A stretch of DNA of 64,000 nt. It comes from Pseudomonas hydrolytica (GTDB taxonomy: Bacteria; Pseudomonadota; Gammaproteobacteria; Pseudomonadales; Pseudomonadaceae). This document shows positions 54,322-63,367 of this stretch, piece by piece. The first letter of the stretch is position 1. The number at the start of each line of letters is the position of its first letter. The stretch is taken from contig NZ_CP099397.1 in NCBI RefSeq assembly GCF_021495345.1, forward strand, positions 1,674,001-1,738,000, given 5' to 3'. Position numbers and translations under genes: made by a program. The notes below the pieces were generated by a model, which worked only from the letters and a program-made list of their open reading frames with translations, did no database searches and was not told where the DNA came from.

Positions 54322-56286
54322 ATGGAAATTAAGTCCCGCAAGCCCGTTCTGCGTTTTGCACCGGCCAAGGCCGGCTATGCGTTGGCTGGCGTTCTGCCTT
54401 TGCTGGTTGCCGCTCAGGCCCAGGCGGTGGAGTTCAGCTTCGCCGATAACGAAATCACCGGTTCCATCGACACTACCGTTTCCTACGGCCAGCTGTGGCG
54501 CGTGCAGGGTCAGGACAAGACCAACAACGATATCAACACCAACGACGGCAATCGCAACTTCGATACCGGCCTGGTTTCGGAAGTGTTCAAGGTCACCACC
54601 GATCTGGAAGCCTCTTACCAGAACTACGGTGTATTCATCCGCGGTACCGCTTTCTATGACACCCAGATCATGGACAAGCGCAATGACTACTACGACAACA
54701 ACATCCCGGCGCAGCCGAGCCAGAGCTTCCCGCGCGACAACAGCTTCACCTACGAGACACGTCACAAGGCCGGCCGCGATGCGCAGATCCTCGACGCCTA
54801 TGTCTATGGCAATTGGGACGTGGCCGATATGCCGGTTTCCGGTCGCCTGGGCAAGCAGGTGTTCAACTGGGGTGAGGGTCTGTTCTACCGCGGCGGCGTG
54901 AACACGACCAACCCGGTCGACGCCGCCAAGTTCCGCCTGCCTGGCTCCGAGGTGAAGGAAGTATTGGTGCCGGTAGAAGCGTTGAGCTTCAACATCGGCC
55001 TGACTGACAACCTGTCCATGGAAACCTTCTATCAGTTCAACTGGAAGGAAACGGCGATCGACCCGGTGGGCACCTATTTCTCCGAGACCGATCTGTTTGC
55101 CGATGGTGGTAATACCGCCTACACAACGGTAGGCGCGCTATCCAATCCGTTGTTCCAGTCGCTCTATCCCACCCTGGCAGGTTCCAATTTCGCCGGTCTG
55201 CAGGGCACCGATTATCTGGACAGCAACGGCGTGATCAAGGTGGCCAGTGTCGGCTCCGACATCAACGCCAAGAACGATGGCCAGTTCGGCATTGCATTCC
55301 GCTATATCGCCGAGGAACTGAACTCCACAGAGTTCGGCTTCTACTTCGTCAACTACCACGCGAAGGAACCTACCATCTACGCCGATATCAACTCCACTTA
55401 TGCGGGGTTGAACATTGACCAACTGGCGGGGCTGGGTGGTTTCGCCTCTTACGACCAACTGGTGCAGGCCGCTGCTGGCAATGCCGCCGCCGCTCAGGTG
55501 CTCGGCCTCGTCAACGGTGCTGCTGCGGTAGACGTAGCCAACCAGGTCAACGCCCGCCGCGAGTATGCCGAAGATATCCGCATGTACGGCATGAGCTTCA
55601 ACACCACGGTCGGCGAGGCCTCGGTGTTCGGCGAGCTGTCCTACCGGCCTAATCTGCCAATCGGTATCGCCACCACCAACGATCTGCTCGGTGATCTGCT
55701 TGGTCAGGCGGCCTATCTGGCCGACGGTCGTCAGGTCAACATCGGCGGTCAACTGGTCGATATCAATGATCAGATCCACAACTCCGAGCGGGTCGAGGCC
55801 TTCAACACCTCGCTGGGCACCATTTACAACTTCGGCCCCTCGTTCGGTTTCGACTCGTTGTTCGGTGTAGCCGAGCTGGGTTCGGAGCACATTCGGGGCA
55901 GCAGCCTGCAATACACCGCTTACGATGGCAGTCGCCGCTATTACTCCGGCCGCGGCAATGGCTCCTATGTCTCCGGCTACGATCGCGACGACCAGGTCAA
56001 CAAGAACGCCTACGGCTACACCCTGGTGCTGTCCGGTACCTGGAACGACGTCTACGCCGGCGTGAACCTGTCGCCGTTCGCCGTATTCAAGCATGACTTC
56101 GAAGGCAATTCGCACCAGACCGGCAACTTCATCGAAGGACGCAAGGCCTACACCCTGGGTATGCGTGCCAGCTACCTGAATAGCCTGGAAGCCGAGATCC
56201 AGTACACCGAGTTCTACGGCGCTGGCCAGAACAACGGCGCGCGTGATCGCGACAACATCGGCGTCAACGTCAAGTACTCGTTCTAA
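54322..56286 (+). CDS. DUF1302 family outer-membrane-type protein
   Basis: This 654-residue precursor has a signal peptide cleaved after AQA (about residue 32). The mature part opens VEFSFADNEITGSIDTTVSYGQLWR, the DUF1302 start, and ends with an aromatic C-terminal strand (NIGVNVKYSF), as do outer-membrane beta-barrels. It lacks Cys. Many alternating aromatic strands support a barrel. DUF1302 proteins are commonly paired with DUF1329, as here. Exact function is unresolved. The gene has a sigma-54 promoter. A GGAG precedes the ATG. Confidence 0.9.
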   Translation: MEIKSRKPVLRFAPAKAGYALAGVLPLLVAAQAQAVEFSFADNEITGSIDTTVSYGQLWRVQGQDKTNNDINTNDGNRNFDTGLVSEVFKVTTDLEASYQNYGVFIRGTAFYDTQIMDKRNDYYDNNIPAQPSQSFPRDNSFTYETRHKAGRDAQILDAYVYGNWDVADMPVSGRLGKQVFNWGEGLFYRGGVNTTNPVDAAKFRLPGSEVKEVLVPVEALSFNIGLTDNLSMETFYQFNWKETAIDPVGTYFSETDLFADGGNTAYTTVGALSNPLFQSLYPTLAGSNFAGLQGTDYLDSNGVIKVASVGSDINAKNDGQFGIAFRYIAEELNSTEFGFYFVNYHAKEPTIYADINSTYAGLNIDQLAGLGGFASYDQLVQAAAGNAAAAQVLGLVNGAAAVDVANQVNARREYAEDIRMYGMSFNTTVGEASVFGELSYRPNLPIGIATTNDLLGDLLGQAAYLADGRQVNIGGQLVDINDQIHNSERVEAFNTSLGTIYNFGPSFGFDSLFGVAELGSEHIRGSSLQYTAYDGSRRYYSGRGNGSYVSGYDRDDQVNKNAYGYTLVLSGTWNDVYAGVNLSPFAVFKHDFEGNSHQTGNFIEGRKAYTLGMRASYLNSLEAEIQYTEFYGAGQNNGARDRDNIGVNVKYSF

Positions 56287-56307
56287 TACCCATAACCAGA
56301 AAAAACG

Positions 56308-56329
56308 CCGGGCGCCGTTGGGCGCCCGG
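56308..56329 (+). other. Intercistronic hairpin between DUF1302 and DUF1329 genes
   Basis: CCGGGCGCC/GGCGCCCGG (56308-56316 with 56321-56329) with a GTTG loop has no T-run, so it is more likely an mRNA stabiliser or partial attenuator than a full terminator. Confidence 0.7.
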
Positions 56330-56354
56330 TCAGACTCTTCACGGAGAATTACCC

Positions 56355-57725
56355 ATGCTGAACAAGCACAGGCTGATGGCCGTAGCCGTTGCGCTGGCGT
56401 TTTCCGCCGGTTCCGCGCTGGCTGCCGTTTCCCCGCAGGAAGCCGCCAAACTCGGCGATACCCTGACTCCCTTCGGTGCCGAGAAGGCCGGCAACGCGGC
56501 CGGCACCATCCCGGCCTGGACCGGTGGCATCACTCAGGCGCCGGCTGGCTACACCCGCTCGGGCCAGCACCACGTCAACCCGTTCCCGGAAGACAAGCCG
56601 CTGTTCACCATCACCGCGGCCAACCTGAGTCAGTACGAGGCCAACCTGACCCCGGGTCAGATCGCCATGTTCAAGGCCTATCCGGAAACCTATCAGATGC
56701 CGGTGTACCAGACCCGCCGCTCCGGCTCCGCGCCGCAGTGGGTCTATGACAACACCATCAAGAACGCCACCAGCGCCAAGCTGGCCGATGGCGGCAACGG
56801 TTTCACCAACGCCTATGGCGGCATTCCGTTCCCGATTCCGCAGAACGGCGTCGAGGCTCTGTGGAACCACATCGCCCGCTACCGTGGCACCTACATCGTG
56901 CGTCGCGCTTCGGAAGTGGCGGTGCAGCGCAACGGTTCGTACTCGCTGGTCACCTCGCAGCAGGAGGCCATGTTCAAGTACTACGTGCAGAACGGCTCCT
57001 TCGCCGACCTGAACAACATCATGTTCTACTACCTGTCGTTCACCACCAGCCCGGCACGTCTGGCCGGTGGCGCGACCCTGGTTCACGAGACCCTGGATCA
57101 GGTCAAGGAGCCGCGTCAGGCCTGGGGCTACAACGCCGGTCAACGTCGCGTGCGTCGTGCGCCGAACCTGGCCTACGACACGCCGATCGCCGCCGCCGAC
57201 GGTCTGCGCACCGCCGACGACACCGACATGTTCAACGGTGCTCCGGATCGCTACGAGTGGAAGCTGGTAGGCAAGAAGGAAATCTACATCCCGTACAACA
57301 ACTACAAGGTCACCAGCCCCGACGTTAAGTACAAGGACCTGCTGCAGGTCGGCCACCTGAACCCGGCCCTGACCCGTAACGAGCTGCACCGCGTCTGGGT
57401 GGTGGAAGGCACGCTGAAGTCCGGCGCTCGCCACATCTATTCCAAGCGTACCCTGTTCCTCGACGAGGACAGCTGGCAGGCCGCCGTGGTCGATCAGTAC
57501 GATGGTCGTGGCGAGCTGTGGCGCGTCTCCATCGCCTACCTGAAGAACTACTACGATCTGCCGACCACCTGGTCCGCACTCGACGTGTTCCACGATCTGC
57601 AGGCGCGTCGCTACCACGTGCAGAACCTGGACAACGAAGAGAGCAACACCATCGACTTCGGTCAGGCGATTCCGGACGATGGCTACTTCAAGCCGGCAGC
57701 CCTGCGTCGTCGCGGCACGCGATAA
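56355..57725 (+). CDS. DUF1329 family periplasmic protein
   Basis: This 456-residue protein has a signal peptide (cleavage after ALA, about residue 23). AVSPQEAAKLGDTLTPFGAEKAGNAAGTIPAWTGG is the hallmark DUF1329 start. YEWKLVGKKEIYIPYNNYK and HRVWVVEGTLK are also typical. The fold is LolB-like by published family description, pointing to lipid or hydrophobic-ligand binding; this is inference. GGAG precedes the ATG. A terminator follows, so the next two genes need read-through or their own promoter. Confidence 0.92.
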   Translation: MLNKHRLMAVAVALAFSAGSALAAVSPQEAAKLGDTLTPFGAEKAGNAAGTIPAWTGGITQAPAGYTRSGQHHVNPFPEDKPLFTITAANLSQYEANLTPGQIAMFKAYPETYQMPVYQTRRSGSAPQWVYDNTIKNATSAKLADGGNGFTNAYGGIPFPIPQNGVEALWNHIARYRGTYIVRRASEVAVQRNGSYSLVTSQQEAMFKYYVQNGSFADLNNIMFYYLSFTTSPARLAGGATLVHETLDQVKEPRQAWGYNAGQRRVRRAPNLAYDTPIAAADGLRTADDTDMFNGAPDRYEWKLVGKKEIYIPYNNYKVTSPDVKYKDLLQVGHLNPALTRNELHRVWVVEGTLKSGARHIYSKRTLFLDEDSWQAAVVDQYDGRGELWRVSIAYLKNYYDLPTTWSALDVFHDLQARRYHVQNLDNEESNTIDFGQAIPDDGYFKPAALRRRGTR

Positions 57726-57745
57726 TAGTCGTGTAGTCGTATGCG

Positions 57746-57775
57746 AAGGCCGCTACAGTAGTAGCGGCCTTTTTT
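57746..57775 (+). terminator. Rho-independent terminator after DUF1329
   Basis: An 11-bp stem AAGGCCGCTAC/GTAGCGGCCTT (57746-57756 with 57761-57771) with an AGTA loop and six T. It separates the DUF1302/DUF1329 pair from the propeller and transporter genes, which then need a promoter in 57776-57918. Confidence 0.93.
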
Positions 57776-57918
57776 GCATCAGCTGGACGAATAGGCTTCT
57801 ATAACGCGGGTTCTGCCTTAACAAAACATAACGTCGCGCCAATTGTCAGGGCTTTCCGAAGCTCGCTAGGATGGGCGGAATAAGTAGCACCGCCTATAAC
57901 AAGAAAGGGGGAAGGTAT

Positions 57919-59010
57919 ATGAGTGAGCCCGTCATGCGGCGCACCCAGTCCGGTCTGGCGTCCACCGTGGCGCGCAAACCGGCGCTCCGTGTCCATTCGC
58001 CGCTGGCTAAAGCGCTCTCGCTGTGCAGTGTGCTTTCCATTCTGGTTCTTGCTGCCGCACCCTTGCAGGCCGAGACCTCGGCTCCAGAAGCGGGTTATGC
58101 CATCGAGTCGCCCAAGGCCGTGCACAGCCTGCTGCTCGATGTGGTCAACACCGGCGAGCGCCTGGTTGCCGTCGGTGACCGTGGCCATGTCCTCTATTCC
58201 GACGATCAGGGTCAGAGCTGGCAGCAGGCCAAGGTGCCGACCCGGCAGATGCTGACGTCGCTGTTCTTCGTCGATGCCCAGCATGGCTGGGTGGTCGGTC
58301 ACGACGCGCAGATTCTCGCGACCACCGATGGCGGCAAGACCTGGACCAAGCAGTTCGAGGACCTCGAGCGCGAAGCGCCGCTGCTGGACATCTGGTTCAA
58401 GGATCTCGAGACCGGTTACGCCGTGGGCGCCTATGGCGCACTGCTGGAAACCACGGACGGCGGTGCGAACTGGGAAGACGTCAGCGACCGTCTCGACAAC
58501 GAAGACGCCTATCACCTCAACGCCATCACCGCGGTGAAGGATACCGGCCTGTTCATCGTCGGCGAACTGGGCGGCATGTTCCGTTCGCGCGATTGGGGCC
58601 AAACCTGGGAAGCGGTGGAGGACAAGCCCTACGAGGGCTCGCTGTTCGGCGCCCTGGGTACGGACGAAGCCGGCACGCTGCTGGTTTACGGCCTGCGTGG
58701 CCATCTGTTCCGCTCCACCGATTTCGGTGACAGCTGGCAGCAGATCTCCCTCAACACACCGAACAATGGTCCGCTGGAATTCGGCCTGGCCGATGGCACC
58801 CTGCTGCGTGACGGCAGCGTCGCCGTGGTCGGCCATGGCGGCACCGTGCTGCGCAGCACGGATCACGGTCAGAGCTTCAGTCTGATCAATCGTCCCGACC
58901 GCCTCTCGCTGGCCGGGGTAACTGCACTGGATAACGGCAACCTGATCCTGGTGGGGCAGGGCGGCGTTCACCTCGCCGCCTCGACTGGCGCCGATCTGGG
59001 CCAACAATAA
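57919..59010 (+). CDS. Ycf48-like beta-propeller protein, secreted
   Basis: The 363-residue protein has a long basic N-region and a signal sequence ending LQAETS at about residue 52. The mature part is made of repeats with the pattern GxxGxxLxTxDGGxxWxxx (ILATTDGGKTWTKQF, LLETTDGGANWEDV, MFRSRDWGQTWEAV, LFRSTDFGDSWQQI, VLRSTDHGQSFSLI). This is the Ycf48/BNR propeller. In photosynthetic organisms Ycf48 helps assemble photosystem II; here, beside an RND transporter, it may be an assembly or ligand partner. GGGGGAAGG precedes the ATG. Confidence 0.88.
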   Translation: MSEPVMRRTQSGLASTVARKPALRVHSPLAKALSLCSVLSILVLAAAPLQAETSAPEAGYAIESPKAVHSLLLDVVNTGERLVAVGDRGHVLYSDDQGQSWQQAKVPTRQMLTSLFFVDAQHGWVVGHDAQILATTDGGKTWTKQFEDLEREAPLLDIWFKDLETGYAVGAYGALLETTDGGANWEDVSDRLDNEDAYHLNAITAVKDTGLFIVGELGGMFRSRDWGQTWEAVEDKPYEGSLFGALGTDEAGTLLVYGLRGHLFRSTDFGDSWQQISLNTPNNGPLEFGLADGTLLRDGSVAVVGHGGTVLRSTDHGQSFSLINRPDRLSLAGVTALDNGNLILVGQGGVHLAASTGADLGQQ

Positions 59011-59028
59011 CAAGCCGGGAGCCTTTGC

Positions 59029-61383
59029 ATGACCAAGCATCAACACAAGCCTGCCTCCTTTCTCGAGCGGCTGATTTTCAACAATCGCCCGGCGGTGATC
59101 CTGATCTGCCTGCTGATCAGCATCTTCCTGTTCTACCAGGCTGCCCAGGTACGCCCGCAGACCAGCTTCGAGAAGATGATTCCGCTGGGCCACCCCTACA
59201 TCCAGAAGATGCTCGAGCACCGCAACGACCTGTCCAACCTGGGCAATACCGTGCGGATTTCGGTGGAGGCCACCGAGGGCGACATCTTCAGCAAGGAATA
59301 CATGGAGACCCTGCGTCAGGTTCATGACGAGGTGTTCTACATCCCCGGCGTCGACCGTTCCGGTCTCAAGTCGCTGTGGAGCCCGAGCGTGCGCTGGACC
59401 GAAGTGACCGAAGAGGGCTTCGCAGGTGGCGAGGTGATTCCGCAGACCTACGACGGTTCCGCCGACAGCCTGGAAGACCTGCGCAGCAACATCCTCAAGT
59501 CCGGCCAGATCGGCCGTCTGGTGGCGAACAACTTCAAGTCCAGCATCGTCGACGTGCCGCTGCTGGAGTCCTATCCGGACCCGGAAGATCAGAGCAAGCT
59601 GATCAAGTTGGACTACCAGAAGTTCTCCCACGAGCTGGAAGAGAAGATTCGCGAGAAGTACGAGGCGCAGAATCCCAACGTCAAGGTGCACATCATCGGT
59701 TTCGCCAAGAAGGTCGGCGACCTGATCGATGGCCTGGTGGGCGTGGCGCTGTTCTTCGCCGTCGCCATCGGCATCACCTTCGTGCTGCTGCTGTGGTTCA
59801 CCCACTGCTTCAAGAGCACCCTGGCCGTGGTGATCACCACCCTGATCGCGGTGATCTGGCAGCTCGGCCTGCTGCACACCCTGGGCTTCGGTCTCGATCC
59901 CTATTCGATGCTGGTGCCGTTCCTGGTGTTCGCCATCGGTATCTCCCACGGGGTGCAGAAGATCAACGGCATCGCCATGGCCTCGGGCGAAGCGACCGAC
60001 GCGCTTTCCGCTGCGCGCATGGCCTTCCGTCAGCTGTTCATCCCCGGCCTGGTGGCGCTGCTGTCCGACGCCGTGGGTTTCGTCACCCTGCTGCTGATCG
60101 ACATCGGCGTGATTCGCGAGCTGGCCATCGGCGCCTCGATGGGCGTGGCGGTGATCATCCTCACCAACCTGATCCTGCTGCCGGTACTGATTTCCTACAT
60201 CGGCATCGGCAAGCGTGCGGTGAAGAAGAGTCGTGAGGAGGCTGCCAAGGATCATCCGATCTGGCGCGCCATTTCCAACTTCGCTCACCCGATGGTGGCA
60301 CCGATCTCCGTGGTCATCGCCGTCGTGGCGCTGGCTGGTGGCGTCTGGTACGGACAGAACCTGAAGATCGGCGACCTCGACCAGGGCGCGCCGGAACTGC
60401 ATCCGGATTCGCGCTACAACCTGGACAACGACTTCGTCATCCGCAACTACTCGACCAGTTCCGACGTGCTGGTGGTGATGATCAAGACCGGCCCCGAGGG
60501 CTGCTCCACCTATGACAGCCTGGCCGCGATGGACGAGCTGATGTGGAAGATGGAGAACACCGAGGGCGTGCAGTCGGCCATCTCCATGGTCACCGTGTCC
60601 AAGCAGGTGATCAAGGGCATGAACGAGGGCAACCTGAAATGGGAAACCCTGTCGCGCAACCAGGACGTGCTGAACAACTCCATCGCCCGTGCCGAAGGCC
60701 TGTACAACGCCGACTGCTCGGTGGCGCCGGTGCTGGTGTTCCTCGAGGATCACAAGGCCGAGACCCTGTCGCGCGCGGTAGCCGCGGCCGAGGAGTTCGC
60801 CGCGCAGCACAACACCGACGAGCTGCAGGTGGTGCTGGCGGCCGGTAACGCCGGTATCGAGGCGGCCACCAACGAGGTGATCGCCGCGTCCGAGACCACC
60901 ATGCTGATCGCCGTGTATGCCGCGGTGAGCATCATGTGCCTGCTGACCTTCCGTTCGCTGGCCGCGACCCTCTGCGTGATCCTGCCGCTGGTGTTGACCT
61001 CGGTGCTGGGCAACGCGCTGATGGCCTTCATGGGCATCGGCGTCAAGGTCGCCACCCTGCCGGTGATCGCCCTGGGCGTGGGTATCGGTGTGGACTATGG
61101 CATCTACATCTACAGCCGTCTGGAGACCTACCTGCGTCAGGGGCTGTCGCTGCAGGACGCCTACTACGAGACGCTCAAGTCCACCGGTAAGGCGGTGCTG
61201 TTCACCGGCGTCTGCCTGGCCATCGGCGTGGCGACCTGGATCTTCTCGGCGATCAAGTTCCAGGCCGACATGGGCCTGATGCTGACCTTCATGTTCCTCT
61301 GGAACATGATCGGCGCGATCTGGCTGCTGCCGGCCCTGGCCCGCTTCCTGATCAACCCGGAGAAGCTGCGCGCCAAGGCCTGA
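59029..61383 (+). CDS. RND/MMPL-family transporter
   Basis: This 784-residue membrane protein follows the propeller gene by 18 bases. It has two halves, each with a membrane helix, a large periplasmic domain (about 55-245 and 445-600) and five more helices. GVGIGVDYGIYIYSR in the second half carries the Asp-Tyr proton-relay motif; the first half has GISHGVQKINGI at the same place, without the Asp. MMPL/HAE2 proteins export lipids, hopanoids and other hydrophobic molecules by proton flow. No membrane-fusion protein or TolC-like gene is present, so the DUF1302 barrel might serve as the outer-membrane partner. This is inference. Confidence 0.9.
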   Translation: MTKHQHKPASFLERLIFNNRPAVILICLLISIFLFYQAAQVRPQTSFEKMIPLGHPYIQKMLEHRNDLSNLGNTVRISVEATEGDIFSKEYMETLRQVHDEVFYIPGVDRSGLKSLWSPSVRWTEVTEEGFAGGEVIPQTYDGSADSLEDLRSNILKSGQIGRLVANNFKSSIVDVPLLESYPDPEDQSKLIKLDYQKFSHELEEKIREKYEAQNPNVKVHIIGFAKKVGDLIDGLVGVALFFAVAIGITFVLLLWFTHCFKSTLAVVITTLIAVIWQLGLLHTLGFGLDPYSMLVPFLVFAIGISHGVQKINGIAMASGEATDALSAARMAFRQLFIPGLVALLSDAVGFVTLLLIDIGVIRELAIGASMGVAVIILTNLILLPVLISYIGIGKRAVKKSREEAAKDHPIWRAISNFAHPMVAPISVVIAVVALAGGVWYGQNLKIGDLDQGAPELHPDSRYNLDNDFVIRNYSTSSDVLVVMIKTGPEGCSTYDSLAAMDELMWKMENTEGVQSAISMVTVSKQVIKGMNEGNLKWETLSRNQDVLNNSIARAEGLYNADCSVAPVLVFLEDHKAETLSRAVAAAEEFAAQHNTDELQVVLAAGNAGIEAATNEVIAASETTMLIAVYAAVSIMCLLTFRSLAATLCVILPLVLTSVLGNALMAFMGIGVKVATLPVIALGVGIGVDYGIYIYSRLETYLRQGLSLQDAYYETLKSTGKAVLFTGVCLAIGVATWIFSAIKFQADMGLMLTFMFLWNMIGAIWLLPALARFLINPEKLRAKA

Positions 61384-61403
61384 TGCCCTTTGCGTAAAAC
61401 GAG

Positions 61404-61429
61404 AACCGCGGCCGAGTGCCGCGGTTTTT
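61404..61429 (+). terminator. Rho-independent terminator of the RND gene
   Basis: A 9-bp stem AACCGCGGC/GCCGCGGTT (61404-61412 with 61418-61426) with a CGAGT loop, then TTTTTGTTTT. Confidence 0.92.
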
Positions 61430-61477
61430 GTTTTATGGCTTTGGCGCTGACGAGAAGGCCTCGCTGTCGCGGCAGTC

Positions 61478-61716
61478 GGTGCGCACGGCGCACCCCACCC
61501 AACGCGTCGTAGGGTGCGCCATGCGCACCGGGCATATGCAAGCCAACGGAATGGGGGCAGGTTGTTTCGTTGGCCGTTCCTGCCCGATCCAGTCCGTAGC
61601 CCGGATAAAGTCCGGGGCTTTGTCCCGGCGAGTCGATTTTCGGCTACCGACCAGGGCGGATGATCGGTTGCCGAGCATGGCAGAGCGCGGACAGCGGTGC
61701 GCGCGGCGCACCCTAC
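61478..61716. repeat. Three copies of extragenic repeat family A
   Basis: Copies lie at 61478-61498 (inverted), 61509-61529 (forward, GTAGGGTGCGCC start) and 61696-61716 (inverted). Together with one family B copy they fill the 343-base gap between the RND terminator and the BatD gene. No gene is seen in the gap. Confidence 0.75.
61596..61617. repeat. Extragenic palindromic repeat, family B (inverted)
   Basis: GTAGCCCGGATAAAGTCCGG is the reverse form of the elements at 18815 and 33309. It is nested between family A copies. Confidence 0.65.
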
Positions 61717-61726
61717 GGGACGCCTA

Positions 61727-63367
61727 TCAGCGTGGATAGAGCGGTGGTAGCGCGCCATTTTCCTGTGGCGTACTGCTCGGCTCCTGGGCGGCCGGCAGGT
61801 TGCGGATCGCCTTCCACAGTTCCTCGCCCTGCCATTGCTGGCCCACTTCGCTGTACAGCGCGCCGTTGAGGCCGTCCAGCGCATCCGACAGCGGCACGTA
61901 GCGCGCCGCCATGTCGGCCAGGGTTTCGGGTTGCTGGCGCGCCCAGGCGTCCAGGGCGTGCCGGGTGGCCTGGGCATCGCCGGTCTGGCAGGCACGCTTG
62001 ATGTCGTCGAGCAGGGTGCGCGGGCTGGGCCCGCTCTGCGCTGCACGCTGGATCGCCGGTTGCCGACGGGCGTGCCACCACAGGCCGAAGCCGAGCAGGG
62101 TGCTCAGGCTGAGCAGGGCGCACGCCAGCTGCCAGGGCCACAGCTCCGGACCCTCGATCACCTGAGTCGTCACCATCGGCGTGTTGGGCTGTTCCTCGTT
62201 CTGCAGTTGCGGGTTCTCCGCGACCTGCAGGGTGCGCGGCGACAGGGTGGTGCGCTCCAGGCTGTCGGTCTGGGTGTTCCACCACACCACTTCGAGCGGC
62301 GGCAGGTCGAAGCTGCCGCTGCGGCTGGGCACCAGTGCCTCGCGTTCCTCGCGGGTGCCGATGACGCCGTTTTCGCTCTTCTGATCGCTCAGTTGCGGCT
62401 GGTCGGGATACCGGCGCAGCCCTTCCACCTGGGTGGCCGGTAGCGGTGGCAGCTGTGCGCTGGAGAGGCCGTCGACCTTGAGAATGAGGCGGCGGGTCAG
62501 CGAGTCGCCGACCTGGCTCTGCTCCGGTTGCGGGTTCCAGGTTTCCGCCAGGCCCAGGGCGCGAGCCGGCAACCAGGGCGCGTCGGCGGGGTAGTCGGCG
62601 GGTTTGGCCTTGACCTGCAGGGGGATGTCCGGCGACTTCACTCGCGACACTCGACCCGAACGGGGGCCGAAGGGCAGGAAATCGCTGCCGCCGGAACGGT
62701 CGACCAGGGTGGCGCTGAACGTCTGGCCGGGAATGACCAGCTCACCGCTACGCTGCGGGTAGATGGCGTACTGCAGTTCGATCACGCCGTGACGCACGCC
62801 GCCGATGCTTTTTTCGTAGGTGCGCGGCTCGCCGAGTTGCTCGATGCGCGCATCCTTCATCTGCAGCGGGGTCAGGCTGTTGTCGTCATACATCGAGACC
62901 GAATGGTAGATGCGCAGGGTCAGTACGGCCTGGGCCTGCACGTAGACGCTGTCCTGATCGAGGCTGGCGTCGATGAACACCGGGGCCAGTTTCTCACCGT
63001 TGCCGCGGTCGCCGGCCGCTTCGACCTGCAGCGTGATCGGCAGGGTTTCGGCGTCTTCCAGGCGAATCGGCGGAATCACCACCTCGCCACTGCGCCTGGG
63101 CTGCAGTGTCAGGATCCAGCGCGTGCTGGCGCGCGGCGTATCGCCGATGCTGCTGAGGCGATTGACCTGACGGCTGCCGACGATCTCGAAGTGCTCGTCC
63201 AGCGGGCTCAGGTCGGGGCGGCCGAAGCGGGTGGGGTCGGTGGATTCGAGGGTCAGCACCACGGTCTCGCCCTCGCTGAGGCGGGTGCGGTCGACGCTGG
63301 CGAAGAAGGCTTCGGCGCTGGCCTGGCCCGCGACCAGTAGGAGAAGCAGGATGGCGAGACGCTTCAT
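61727..63367 (-). CDS. BatD family protein
   Basis: This 546-residue protein begins with a signal peptide (MKRLAILLLLLVAGQASA), then FFASVDRTRLSEGETVVLTLEST, the BatD (oxygen-tolerance) opening. A periplasmic beta-rich region leads to a membrane helix at about residues 415-437 (WQLACALLSLSTLLGFGLWW) and a cytoplasmic tail with LLDDIKRACQTGDAQATRHALDAWA. In Bacteroides the Bat operon was tied to aerotolerance; in pseudomonads the role is not clear. The ATG overlaps the stop of the TPR gene (ATGA), so they are coupled. Confidence 0.93.
   Translation of the reverse strand: MKRLAILLLLLVAGQASAEAFFASVDRTRLSEGETVVLTLESTDPTRFGRPDLSPLDEHFEIVGSRQVNRLSSIGDTPRASTRWILTLQPRRSGEVVIPPIRLEDAETLPITLQVEAAGDRGNGEKLAPVFIDASLDQDSVYVQAQAVLTLRIYHSVSMYDDNSLTPLQMKDARIEQLGEPRTYEKSIGGVRHGVIELQYAIYPQRSGELVIPGQTFSATLVDRSGGSDFLPFGPRSGRVSRVKSPDIPLQVKAKPADYPADAPWLPARALGLAETWNPQPEQSQVGDSLTRRLILKVDGLSSAQLPPLPATQVEGLRRYPDQPQLSDQKSENGVIGTREEREALVPSRSGSFDLPPLEVVWWNTQTDSLERTTLSPRTLQVAENPQLQNEEQPNTPMVTTQVIEGPELWPWQLACALLSLSTLLGFGLWWHARRQPAIQRAAQSGPSPRTLLDDIKRACQTGDAQATRHALDAWARQQPETLADMAARYVPLSDALDGLNGALYSEVGQQWQGEELWKAIRNLPAAQEPSSTPQENGALPPLYPR

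Noticed and set aside
57799..62046. A 1415-codon open frame on the minus strand across the propeller and RND genes
   Set aside because: It is the antisense shadow of well-supported plus-strand genes with recognisable domains. Its product is Gln/His/Val/Gly-rich low-complexity sequence with no family, and it runs through a terminator and repeats. Long antisense frames are common in high-GC DNA.
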